This document shows positions 43,403-51,948 of a stretch of 64,000 nucleotides of DNA, piece by piece; positions within the stretch are counted from its first letter, which is position 1; the number at the start of each line of letters is the position of its first letter. The DNA is taken from contig JBGPTF010000003.1 of the NCBI GenBank assembly GCA_041490445.1, positions 224,013 to 288,012 on the forward strand. Direction: 5' to 3'. The DNA is from JBGPTF01 sp041490445 (GTDB lineage: Bacteria; Acidobacteriota; Terriglobia; Acidiferrales; UBA7541). Both the position numbers and the translations under genes were made by a program. The notes beneath the pieces are model-generated. The model had not been told where the DNA came from, did not search any database, and was given only the letters and a program-made list of their open reading frames with translations.

Positions 43403-44062
43403 ATGCGGCGAGCACACGAAGCAAGGTCCACAAAGATTCACGGAAGGAGCGTGCGAGTTTGCGGGGTCACCCTCGCGGCGATGGTTCTGCTCGCAACGAC
43501 CGCCGCAAACGCGCAGGGTCGGCGCGCCTTCACGCAGTGGCAAACCGCCGATCACCGCGTGCAATCCGGGCGGCGGATCGTCGTGAGCATTCCCGACCGC
43601 AAGCTCGCTCTCGTCGAGAAGGGCCGCGTCGTGAGAGTGTTTCGCGTCGCTGTGGGAGCGCCCGAGAGCCCCAGCCCGGCTGGCGAGTACCGCATCGTGC
43701 AGCGTCTGGTTCGTCCCACCTATTACGCTCCGGGCGTTGTCATCCCGGCCGGCCCGCAGAATCCGCTCGGCCCACGCTGGATCGGGCTGAACCTGAAAAG
43801 CTACGGCATTCACGGCACGAATCAGCCTCGCTCGATCGGCCACAACGAATCGCATGGCTGTATCCGGATGCGAAATCGGGACATGGTGAAATTTTTCGAC
43901 ATGGTCCGCTTGGGCGACGCCGTCGAGCTGCACGCCCAGCGCGATGAGTACGTCGCGCAAATCTTCGGCACAGGCGATCGGGGAGCAACTGCCGCATCCC
44001 TTGCATCGGCCGAAACGCTGCGGGCGGTGGCAATGGAATCCGGCGGCAACGAAAGTCGCTGA
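43403..44062 (+). CDS. L,D-transpeptidase (YkuD domain)
   Basis: A 219-residue exported enzyme that forms or exchanges peptide cross-links in peptidoglycan. The catalytic motif is HGTN...SHGCIRM with nucleophile Cys153 and His151. A signal peptide spans about residues 18-38. AAGGAG lies before the ATG. The acidic/polar C-terminal tail beyond residue 195 has no domain. Confidence 0.9.
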   Translation: MRRAHEARSTKIHGRSVRVCGVTLAAMVLLATTAANAQGRRAFTQWQTADHRVQSGRRIVVSIPDRKLALVEKGRVVRVFRVAVGAPESPSPAGEYRIVQRLVRPTYYAPGVVIPAGPQNPLGPRWIGLNLKSYGIHGTNQPRSIGHNESHGCIRMRNRDMVKFFDMVRLGDAVELHAQRDEYVAQIFGTGDRGATAASLASAETLRAVAMESGGNESR

Positions 44063-44090
44063 CGGCGATCACGGAATTGGGGAGGCCTGT

Positions 44091-44291
44091 ATGAAAGCAG
44101 CAATCGCAATCATGGCGCAAACAATCATCATCGTGGCATCGTTCGCCTTCGCAGGGTGGCTCGAGTGGCTGACATTGCGTGGGTTGTTGCGGCTGATGCC
44201 GGCGCGCGGAATTCGGATCGCAGCTCCGGCGCGGACGAGCGCCCGGGGCGGGGAATTGTTCCGGGCAACGAGCTCGCTGTTGCGTGGTTAG
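44091..44291 (+). CDS. Small hypothetical membrane protein
   Basis: Sixty-six residues with a membrane helix at about 5-26, then an Arg-rich tail (RLMPARGIRIAAPARTSARG). GGGGAGG precedes the ATG by 6 nt, which is the main reason to call it. It is sandwiched between the transpeptidase and SPFH genes on the same strand. Function unknown. Confidence 0.55.
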   Translation: MKAAIAIMAQTIIIVASFAFAGWLEWLTLRGLLRLMPARGIRIAAPARTSARGGELFRATSSLLRG

Positions 44292-44342
44292 GGCCTCGTT
44301 GAAACATGCAGAGCGCTGTCAGAAGCGACTGAGGAGATCACC

Positions 44343-45698
44343 ATGTTGTTCCTGAAATATTTGTTCATTGTGTCGGGCTACGGACTCTTCGGGAGCGCCG
44401 GCGCCCTCGTGCTGTACGACGTTTTTGTCGGCTATGAATTCAATCGCTTTTTCCGCCGCGCCGCGCCCGCCCCAGGGGAAGCCATGCCTGCCCCGCCGCG
44501 TATCCACCGGCCGATTCGCTGGTACGCCGCGGCCAGGCTGGCGGCGATTGCCGTGCTGCCGATCCTGGTCGGCTTGAGCATCATCGTTGTCCCGGATGGC
44601 ATGGCGGGCGTCCGCATCAGCCAGATTTCTGGCGTGCGGCCCGGCCCGCTCTATCCGGGCGTTCATTTCATCGCTCCGCTGGTGGACCGCGTCGCGCTGT
44701 TTGATGTGCGGGACCACATCTTCAACACGTCTGCGGTGGAGGGCGTGAAAAAGAATGCCGAGGTGCTGGAAGTCGAAGCGCGCGAGGGATTGTCGGTGGG
44801 CCTCGCCGTCGTCGTGCGCTACCGTGTCGATCCGCGGCGCCTCGCCTACATCCAGGCCAAACTGCCGCAGCCCCTGGACGAAGAAATCGTGGCGCCCGTG
44901 GTCACCAGCGCCTTCCGCGAACTCGCTCCGAATTACATTGTCCGTGAAGTGTTCTCGACCAAGCGCGGTGAATTCCGTGAGCGCGCCGCCGGAATCATCA
45001 CCAATCGCTTGGCGAGCGACGGCATTGTCGTGAAGGAGGTCCTGTTGCGCCAGGTGTGGCTCCCCTCGGAGTACGCCCGCGGTCTCGAAGGCCTGCTGCT
45101 CAAGGAGCAGGAGGAGGAGCGCACCAGCGTCGAAGCCAATATCGAACAGAAGCGCGTGAAGGTAGCCGAATTTCAAGCCGAAGCCGCGAAGATCCGCGAG
45201 GTGAAGCGCGCGGAAGCCGACGCGCAGTCACGCGTCATCCAGGCCAAGGCGGAATCCGACGCCATGCAATATACCCTGCCGCTCAAGCAGAAGCAGATCG
45301 AGCAGTCGCGCCTCGAGGCCCAGGCCCGCAAGGAGGCCACCGTCGAAAACGCCGAAGCGGAGGCGCAGGCCAAGGTGATCGACAGCAAGGCCGAGCTCGA
45401 GCGCCGCAAGCTCTTTGCCGAAGCCGAAGCGAACCGCATCCGCTTGACTTCCGTTGCCGAGGCCGAGCAGATGCGCCTCGAAGGCATCGCGCTCAAGGCT
45501 AACCCGCTGCTCATCCAAAAAATCATCGCCGAACGACTCTCGGACAAAGTGCGCATCATGATGGTGCCGATGGATGGAAAATTCTTCTTTGCGAACGACG
45601 TCCTGCGCGCCGCCGCAGCGGAAGACTCTACGCCCGATCCAAAGGATCCGCCGAAATCCGCGGATCCGGGATCGAACAGGGCGGGAGAGAAGCGATAA
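44343..45698 (+). CDS. SPFH/Band 7 family protein
   Basis: A 451-residue membrane scaffold. Two N-terminal hydrophobic segments (about 3-28 and 60-80) precede a Band 7 domain (about 85-255; GVRPGPLYPGVHFIAPLVDRVALFD region) and a long Ala/Glu/Lys-rich coiled coil (about 255-395), which should mediate ring-like oligomers. The C-terminal tail is acidic and proline-rich. GAGGAG precedes the ATG. These proteins organise membrane microdomains or regulate membrane proteases; no FtsH or NfeD partner is adjacent. Confidence 0.88.
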   Translation: MLFLKYLFIVSGYGLFGSAGALVLYDVFVGYEFNRFFRRAAPAPGEAMPAPPRIHRPIRWYAAARLAAIAVLPILVGLSIIVVPDGMAGVRISQISGVRPGPLYPGVHFIAPLVDRVALFDVRDHIFNTSAVEGVKKNAEVLEVEAREGLSVGLAVVVRYRVDPRRLAYIQAKLPQPLDEEIVAPVVTSAFRELAPNYIVREVFSTKRGEFRERAAGIITNRLASDGIVVKEVLLRQVWLPSEYARGLEGLLLKEQEEERTSVEANIEQKRVKVAEFQAEAAKIREVKRAEADAQSRVIQAKAESDAMQYTLPLKQKQIEQSRLEAQARKEATVENAEAEAQAKVIDSKAELERRKLFAEAEANRIRLTSVAEAEQMRLEGIALKANPLLIQKIIAERLSDKVRIMMVPMDGKFFFANDVLRAAAAEDSTPDPKDPPKSADPGSNRAGEKR

Positions 45699-45773
45699 AA
45701 GTTCCCGGCGGTCCCGCTGCTTCGCCGCGAAACTTTGCGAAGCGGTCTCGTTGCGAGGCAGCACTGAGGGAAT

Positions 45774-45838
45774 CGCTGGCAAAAACCCTTGCGGGTGGCT
45801 CCGCTACCGCCGCAGCGAAGCCACCCTGCCAGCGGTTT
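45774..45838. terminator. Nested hairpin terminator between convergent genes
   Basis: The outer arms CGCTGG (45774-45779) and CCAGCG (45829-45834) and inner arms GGTGGCT (45794-45800) and AGCCACC (45819-45825) form a long stem between the SPFH and Tricorn-like genes. It is followed by GTTTTG on the plus strand and by AAAAA (45781-45785) inside the structure. Confidence 0.5.
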
Positions 45839-45844
45839 TGATCG

Positions 45845-48800
45845 TTAGTTCTTCCTCGGGTACTTCGGCCGCGGCGGCAGTGGCTTATAGTTCTTCAGCG
45901 CTTCCTTGGCCAACTCAATTGCCTTTTCGAGCTGAGGGTCGTGTCCGCTGACAACCAGGTCCGGCCGCTGCTCCACTGTGTAATCAGGATCCACGCCGTG
46001 GTTTTCCACCACCCATTCCCCGCCATTCTCGGGGGACCAGAAAGCAAATTCCGGCGCGGTCACCCCGCCTCCGTCCATCAGCGGGATAATCCTGGCGATG
46101 CCGATCAGTCCTCCCCATGTGCGCGTGCCCACGATCGGGCCGATCTTTTCATGCTTGAAGAACCAGGGGAAGAGGTCGCCGCCCGAGCCCGCCAGCTCGT
46201 TCACCAGCATCACCTTGGGCCCGTCGAAGGAGTAGGGAGGCCACGGCACGTCCTTCCCGTCGCGGGGAGTGAGCAGGGCCAGCAGGTGCCGCCGCAGTTT
46301 TTCCGTGTAGAAATCCGGGATGCTGCCTCCGGCGTTGAATCGCTCGTCCACGATGATTCCTTCCTTGCCTTCCTGCGCCGTCAGGTACTTGTCGAACATG
46401 ATCACGCCCGAAATCGAAGTGTCCGGCACGTGCATGTAGCCGATGCGCCCGCCGGTCGCTTCGTCAACGAGCTTTCGCCGCGATTCAACCCAGTCCAAAT
46501 ACCTCAGCGCCGATTCATCTCCGATCGGACGGACGTTGATTTCCCAGGCCCCTTCTGCCGCGGCGGGCTTGCTGTTGATCTTGAGCGTCACCACTTGCCC
46601 CGCAAGGTCTTGGAAATAGGCGTACGGGCTCATGGTTGTGCGCGCTTCGGTCCCGTTCACGGCGATCAGATAGTCGCCTTCCTTCACCTTCAGCCCAGGC
46701 TCCGTCAGCGGCGAGCGTGTCTGCGGGTTCCAGTTCTCTCCGGCGTAGATTTTCTTGATGCGGTAAAACGCGCCGTCTGCTTCGTAATCCGTCCCGAGCA
46801 GCCCCACGCTGATGTGTTTCCACTGTTGCACATCGCCGCCGCCGACGTAAGTGTGCGACGTGCTCAGCTCGGAGATCAGTTCGCCGATGATGTAGTTCAG
46901 ATCGCTCCGGTCCGCGACCCATGGCAGCAGCGCTTCATATCGCGCGCCGATCTTGTTCCAGTCGAGACCGCCCATGTCCGGGTCCCAGTAAAAGTCGCGC
47001 TCGATCCGCCACGCTTCGTGGAAAATCTCCTTCCATTCCGCCTTCGGATCCACCAGCGACTGCAACCCGGCGGTATTTAGCCGTCCTTCGCCCACCTTTG
47101 CCTTGCCGGGTGCGGCATCCACCACGCCGTACGTCTTCTCCGCATGGTAGATCACCTTGTCGCCTTCCTTGTCGAGGCCGTAGTCGTCGATGCCTTCCAA
47201 CAGCGGCTTGTCCTCGCGGGCTTTTACGTCGAAGAGGTGCAGCGTATTCGATGGCTTGGGAGGGCCCGGCAGTGCGCTCTGCGTCGCCTCCATCGGCGTC
47301 GAAAGATAGAAAAGTTTTCCTTTCCGTGCTTGCAGGCTGCTGTAAATTCCTGCGGGTATCGGCACGGGCTCAATGCGTTTGCCGATGCCGTCCAGGTCCA
47401 CGGTGATCGGCTTCGGCTCGTTTGCTTCAGGCTTCTTTTCTTCCTTGTCGGCGGCCGCTGCGGCACCCGGCTTGCCCGCTTCCCTCTTCTCCTCAGCTTT
47501 CTTTTCCTCGGCGGCCTTTTCTTCGTCGCTCTGTGGCGCGAAGGGCGAAGCCTCGTCCGCCTTCAGCGTGACCGCGAACAGCCCCGTCGTGCTGTAGTAG
47601 TTGTAACGCTCCTCGAACTGCCCGGCGCTCGGGTAGAAGAAGCGCTGGGAAAGAAAATAGACATACTTGCCTTCCGGGTCGAACACGGGATTGCTGTCGT
47701 CGTAGAAGGCGTTCGTCACCGCTGTGGTCTTCTTGGTCTCGAGGGAGTAAAGATAGATTCCGTGATTCGGGACAGTCACCTGCTTCGCGTACACCACCCA
47801 CCGGCTATCCGGCGACCAGTCGCCGCCGTTGATCGGGCCGTACTCGCCCTGATCGATCTGGACCGGCTTCTTCTCGTCGATGTCCACGTACCACAGCCGC
47901 AGCTTTTTGTCCCAGAAGAGCAGCTTCTTGCTGTCGGGCGACCATGCCGGCCCGTAACGATAGACGGCGCCGTCGTTCGTCACCCGCACTTCGTCGCCGC
48001 TCATCTGCGGCCGCAGATAGATTTCCCATTCTCCGGTCTTGTCGGAAAGGTAGGCCACCCACTTTCCGTCGGGAGACCATGCCGGATTCTGTTCGTGCAC
48101 GCCCGGCGTTTCCGTCAGATTCCGCGCGCTGCCGAGCTTGGCCGGCAGCGTGAAAATGTCGCCACGGGCTTCGAGCACCGCCCGCGCGCCCGAGGGAGAA
48201 AGTCCGTAGCCGCGGATGGTGTCGCCGACCGGCTTGATTTCCGCACGCGCCGCGATGTCGTCGCCGCGCACCTCGATCGGAATATGGTTGGTCTTGCCGC
48301 CGCTTAGGTCGAACGAATAGAGCAGCCCCCCGTTCTCATAGACGATCGCGTCCGTGCCCAGGCTGGGCCACTTGATGTCGTACTCGCGGTAATCCGTCAG
48401 TTTCGCGGTCTGCTTCTTACCCAGATCGTAGCGGTAGAGGTTCATTACGCCGTCGCGATCCGAAATGAAATAAATCGAATTGCCGTGCCACATGGGGAAC
48501 AGGTCCATCTCGTTCCCCTTCGGCAGTTGCTCGTACGTGTTTTTCTTGAGGTCGTAGATTCCGATGGCCGGGCTCCAGCCGCCGCGGTAGCGCTTCCAAG
48601 TGCGAAATTCCTGCGACGTCGACAGGTACGCGATGCGCTGGCCATCGGGAGAAAAGCTCGTCAGGTCGCCGCGCGGAACTGGAAGTTCATTCGGCATTCC
48701 TCCCTCGGGCGAAATCTCGAAAAGCTTCGTGTTGTAGGTGCTCGCGGGCGCCGAGTCGCGTGCCGAGCGGAAGAGAATCTTCTTCCCGTCCGGTGTCCAG

Positions 48801-49147
48801 CCCAGCACGATGTCGTTCCCCGGGTGGTAGGTGAGCCGCTTCGGTTCGCCTCCCTCGGAGGAGATCACATACACGTCTGGATTGCCGTCGTAATCCCCGG
48901 TAAAGGCGATCCACTTCCCATCGGGAGAAAATTTTGGATAAAGCTCATCGCCGGGATGCGCCGTCAGCCGGCGCGCCTCGCCGCCCGCGCGCGGGGCGAT
49001 CCACAGGTCGCCCGCATATACGAACACCACGTTGTTTTTCGAAATGTCTGGATAGCGCATCAGGCGCGATTCCTGCGACGCGGCCGATGCCGTCGCCGCG
49101 AAGGCGAGTACGAACACAAACACCACCAAAAGCTGCAAGCGCTTCAT
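45845..49147 (-). CDS. Tricorn-like protease (S41 family)
   Basis: A 1100-residue exported protease; signal peptide about 1-23. Two beta-propellers with PD40 repeats occupy about 30-650 (SPDGKWIAF, TPDGKKILF, SPDGQRIAY, SPDSKKLLFW). An Ala/Glu/Lys-rich insertion lies at about 540-575. A PDZ domain (LKVKEGDYLIAVNG) precedes the S41 catalytic domain with Ser988 in LAGSGGDLF and the Ser764-His765 pair in TSHTYVGGGD, matching the tricorn core protease arrangement. Bacterial members are often periplasmic. The start at 49147 is supported by a GGGAG site. Confidence 0.9.
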   Translation of the reverse strand: MKRLQLLVVFVFVLAFAATASAASQESRLMRYPDISKNNVVFVYAGDLWIAPRAGGEARRLTAHPGDELYPKFSPDGKWIAFTGDYDGNPDVYVISSEGGEPKRLTYHPGNDIVLGWTPDGKKILFRSARDSAPASTYNTKLFEISPEGGMPNELPVPRGDLTSFSPDGQRIAYLSTSQEFRTWKRYRGGWSPAIGIYDLKKNTYEQLPKGNEMDLFPMWHGNSIYFISDRDGVMNLYRYDLGKKQTAKLTDYREYDIKWPSLGTDAIVYENGGLLYSFDLSGGKTNHIPIEVRGDDIAARAEIKPVGDTIRGYGLSPSGARAVLEARGDIFTLPAKLGSARNLTETPGVHEQNPAWSPDGKWVAYLSDKTGEWEIYLRPQMSGDEVRVTNDGAVYRYGPAWSPDSKKLLFWDKKLRLWYVDIDEKKPVQIDQGEYGPINGGDWSPDSRWVVYAKQVTVPNHGIYLYSLETKKTTAVTNAFYDDSNPVFDPEGKYVYFLSQRFFYPSAGQFEERYNYYSTTGLFAVTLKADEASPFAPQSDEEKAAEEKKAEEKREAGKPGAAAAADKEEKKPEANEPKPITVDLDGIGKRIEPVPIPAGIYSSLQARKGKLFYLSTPMEATQSALPGPPKPSNTLHLFDVKAREDKPLLEGIDDYGLDKEGDKVIYHAEKTYGVVDAAPGKAKVGEGRLNTAGLQSLVDPKAEWKEIFHEAWRIERDFYWDPDMGGLDWNKIGARYEALLPWVADRSDLNYIIGELISELSTSHTYVGGGDVQQWKHISVGLLGTDYEADGAFYRIKKIYAGENWNPQTRSPLTEPGLKVKEGDYLIAVNGTEARTTMSPYAYFQDLAGQVVTLKINSKPAAAEGAWEINVRPIGDESALRYLDWVESRRKLVDEATGGRIGYMHVPDTSISGVIMFDKYLTAQEGKEGIIVDERFNAGGSIPDFYTEKLRRHLLALLTPRDGKDVPWPPYSFDGPKVMLVNELAGSGGDLFPWFFKHEKIGPIVGTRTWGGLIGIARIIPLMDGGGVTAPEFAFWSPENGGEWVVENHGVDPDYTVEQRPDLVVSGHDPQLEKAIELAKEALKNYKPLPPRPKYPRKN

Positions 49148-49352
49148 TGTCTTCTTCTCCCTCGATGTAAATGACGGCTGCTTGGAATCGCCCGTTCGCC
49201 CCCGCCCGAGCCGCAATATCCTACCACTCGCATTACGCACACGCACCCCTGGAAAGTTCCGCTCCCAGAGGCTGGGCTTCCTGCCCGCCCGACAACAGAG
49301 TGGCTGTCCACGCATATTCGCTTGACGCAGGCCTCCGGGCGGCGGTAATGTG

Positions 49353-49374
49353 AATATGAATGCAGATTCATGTT
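49353..49374. promoter_or_regulatory. Palindromic operator for the TetR regulator
   Basis: AAYATGAAT-GCAG-ATTCATRTT: nine-base arms with one mismatch around a 4-nt centre, 23 bp upstream of the DUF5367 start. The length and position suit autoregulation by the TetR protein encoded second in the operon. Confidence 0.55.
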
Positions 49375-49396
49375 TAAGACATATCAGGAGACATCC

Positions 49397-49756
49397 ATGA
49401 GGCGGTTTCTTTTTCTTGGGTTCGGGATTTGGCTGCTGGGCACCGTGGTGCTTCGCGTGGCTCCGGTGCGGCTGCTTCCGCCCTTTAGCCCCTTGCGCAT
49501 CGTGGTGCTATATGCCGCATCGTTTGGCCTAACTTTCTCCGTTGTGCGCCAATTCATCGCGCGCCGGCTGCAGCCCTCCGACGCGCGGGGCGCCTGCATC
49601 GCGCTGGTGCTCGCCACACTGCTGCTCGACCCATTCAGCGCGGCATTCTTTACTAAGGTGTTTCCGAACTGGCCGGCCGAGGCGGCGGGCGTCTTCGGAG
49701 GATGGATGCTCGTTTTCTGCGCCGGCGCACTTCTTCCGGTCCTTGGAAGGGAATGA
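49397..49756 (+). CDS. DUF5367-like membrane protein
   Basis: A 119-residue protein with four predicted helices (about 5-25, 33-52, 65-83 and 92-112). The sequence resembles DUF5367 family members, which have no known function. AGGAGA lies before the ATG at 49397. Its stop overlaps the TetR start (ATGA), so it is the likely target of that repressor, perhaps a small efflux or membrane stress protein. Confidence 0.7.
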   Translation: MRRFLFLGFGIWLLGTVVLRVAPVRLLPPFSPLRIVVLYAASFGLTFSVVRQFIARRLQPSDARGACIALVLATLLLDPFSAAFFTKVFPNWPAEAAGVFGGWMLVFCAGALLPVLGRE

Positions 49757-50388
49757 ACCGGCCCAACCTACTCCGCGGTGAGGAGTTGCCGCCCGCGCCC
49801 CAACAAGCGAGAAGCCGCAGGCGGTGCGAAGCGATCCTGGAAGCGGCTGTTGCCAGATTTGGGCGAGATGGTTTCGAACGCGCGTCCATTGAGGAGATCG
49901 CGCGGGAGGCCGGCGCCGCGACGGGCGGTGTCTATCATTTCTTCCGCTCGAAGCGCCAGTTGCTGCTTGTACTGATGGATACGCTGTTGCGCCGGATAGA
50001 CGAAGTCCATCCGCCCTCCCTGTCCCCCGGCAAGGTTCTTGACGGCATTGAGCAGTTCCTCGTGAAGGTTTTCCAGCGCGAACTTCCGTATGTGGGTGTA
50101 TATCGCGCGTGGCAGGAGGCTGCACTGGCTGACTCCGCGATCGGCGATCACGATCGTCACATCCGGTCGTGGAGCCGCGCGCGAATTCAGGGCTGGTTTG
50201 CCGGGCTTGCCGCGTTGCCGGGCGCGCGGCCAAGGCTCGATCTCAAAATGCTCGCGGTGCTGTGGGATTCGTTTTTTTGGGGCCTTCTGGCGCAGCCTCC
50301 TTTCGAACTGAAGCGCACGGCTAAGAGCGTAACGGTCATCCTCTACCATGTGTTTTTCCTGGATAGCCCTAAGAAGCGCGCAAGGTAA
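49753..50388 (+). CDS. TetR-family transcription regulator
   Basis: A 211-residue repressor. The N-terminal helix-turn-helix is clear: RRRCEAILEAAVARFGRDGF, then ASIEEIAREAGAATGGVYHFF with the recognition helix. The C-terminal ligand domain is helical and Trp-rich. Translational coupling to DUF5367 and a palindrome in the shared promoter support autoregulation. The inducer is unknown. Confidence 0.9.
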   Translation: MNRPNLLRGEELPPAPQQARSRRRCEAILEAAVARFGRDGFERASIEEIAREAGAATGGVYHFFRSKRQLLLVLMDTLLRRIDEVHPPSLSPGKVLDGIEQFLVKVFQRELPYVGVYRAWQEAALADSAIGDHDRHIRSWSRARIQGWFAGLAALPGARPRLDLKMLAVLWDSFFWGLLAQPPFELKRTAKSVTVILYHVFFLDSPKKRAR

Positions 50389-50715
50389 GCGTTCATTCTG
50401 GTTTGGCAGGGGAACCCAACGAAAAAGCAGGCCGGGACTTGTGGTTGGCAAGTGTCATCTCCTGGAGGTACCTCCAATAACTTTTCTGCTTCCGGGGCTC
50501 GAGAGTCTCTGTACCGCTGCCGTGGCCTCACTGGCTGAGGTGGGTGGCCGTGGCCGATCCATCTATGCGGTTTTCAGCCGCTTCAACTAGCACTGGAAAA
50601 ACCACACCCTCGAACTATTTACACAAGCAGCTTGACGTCACCCCTTCTGCTCGGGGAATCGGCCCTCCGAATCAATGTGCTATGATGGCCAGCCACGAAC
50701 TGCTGGCGCACTCCG
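50389..50715. other. Intergenic region with a 14-bp palindrome
   Basis: No supported gene. TGGAGGTACCTCCA at 50463-50476 is a perfect palindrome. It lies about 75 bp after the TetR stop and 240 bp before the next gene. It could be an operator of the following four-gene operon or a hairpin end. Confidence 0.4.
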
Positions 50716-51948
50716 ATGCGGCCTTTCTACCGACTCATTCCTCCCATTCGCGCGATGGCTTTCTTTTTCTTGTCTTTGAGCCTTTCTTGCACAGCCTCGG
50801 CGCAGGATTTTGACCGCGCGGCGCACGACCTGGCTGCCAGGATCGCCGCCGCTGCCGGTTCAGGCGCCAAGGTTTTCTTCGATATGCGCGATCTCTCGTC
50901 GCTTGGCCCGTCCGAGGCGGCGCGTGCGCGCCAATCGCTCGAAGCGGAACTTCGCAAGGCCGGCTTGTACCTCGTCAAGGCGCCGCCCTCCGACGCAGTG
51001 GTTCATGTGATGTTGGCAGAAAACGTGCAAGAGTATTTGTGGGTCGCAGAGATCCTTCGCGGCGGGACGGAGCAGATGGAAATGGTCGCTATCCCACGCG
51101 CGCCAACCCAGGCGCAGTCGCCGCCGGCGCCCTCGCTCGTCCTGCACAAGCAATTTGTCTGGCGCCAAAGCGCGCCCATCCTCGATTTCGCGCTCTTGCC
51201 CCCTGCGGCAGACGGACTCCCGCGCTTGTTCGTCCTCGAACCCGAGCGCGTCGCCGCCTACCGTTTCGACCAATCCCGCTGGCAATTGCAAGAGGACGCG
51301 CCAATCCAGCATGCGAGGCCTTGGCCCCGCGACCTTCGCGGGCGGATGAATCCGGCGGGCGACGCACTCCAGGTTTCACTGCCCGGAGTTTCATGCAGCG
51401 CCTTCGCGCGCCGCGCGTTTGTGCTCCAGTGTGCCGAAGACCCCAAATCCGAATGGCGTTTCAGCGAGACCGGCGAAAGCGCCACGTTTTCCTCGGTGCG
51501 GAATTTCTTCAGCGGCGTGACAGCCGGCAGCGGCTTGCCGCAGACAGCGCTGCCGCCGTTTTTCAGCGCCGCGTTCTTGAAATCCCCGGAAAGCACGCGG
51601 ACCATACTCTCCGGCCTCGATGGTCAGGCTCTCCTTTACGAGGATTTGCCGCAGCCCGTCGCGACTTTCACGGGCTGGGGAAGCGATATCGCTGCTATCG
51701 GCAGTGGTTGCGGCGCTGCTTGGCAGGTCTTCGCAACCCGCCCGGGCGATTGGACCCAGCCGGATGGAATGCAAGCCTACGAAATCATCGAGCGGCAGGC
51801 AGTGGCTGTCACCCAGCCCCTGGATTTTGACGGCCCGGTGATGGCCCTGTGGCCTGCGTCGGACGGCAAGAGCGCTAGCGTCGTCGTCCGAAATCTGAAA
51901 ACGGGACAGTATGAAGCGTACAGTCTCTCAATTTCTTGTAGCCGCTAG
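50716..51948 (+). CDS. Secreted hypothetical protein (operon leader)
   Basis: A 410-residue protein with a signal sequence ending near TASAQ (about residue 30). The first domain (about 30-110) has a regular alpha/beta pattern including KVFFDMRDLSSLG and AVVHVMLAENVQEYLWVAEI. The remainder is rich in beta strands (SLVLHKQFVWRQSAPILDFAL; RLFVLEPERVAAYRF) and may be a propeller. I do not recognise the family. It overlaps the solute-binding gene by 38 bp, so it belongs to the sensing operon downstream and may act with it in the periplasm. Confidence 0.8.
   Translation: MRPFYRLIPPIRAMAFFFLSLSLSCTASAQDFDRAAHDLAARIAAAAGSGAKVFFDMRDLSSLGPSEAARARQSLEAELRKAGLYLVKAPPSDAVVHVMLAENVQEYLWVAEILRGGTEQMEMVAIPRAPTQAQSPPAPSLVLHKQFVWRQSAPILDFALLPPAADGLPRLFVLEPERVAAYRFDQSRWQLQEDAPIQHARPWPRDLRGRMNPAGDALQVSLPGVSCSAFARRAFVLQCAEDPKSEWRFSETGESATFSSVRNFFSGVTAGSGLPQTALPPFFSAAFLKSPESTRTILSGLDGQALLYEDLPQPVATFTGWGSDIAAIGSGCGAAWQVFATRPGDWTQPDGMQAYEIIERQAVAVTQPLDFDGPVMALWPASDGKSASVVVRNLKTGQYEAYSLSISCSR

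Noticed and set aside
41815..43947. Long plus-strand frame over hemerythrin and M50 genes
   Set aside because: Arg-rich filler sequence; the minus-strand genes have full active-site motifs.
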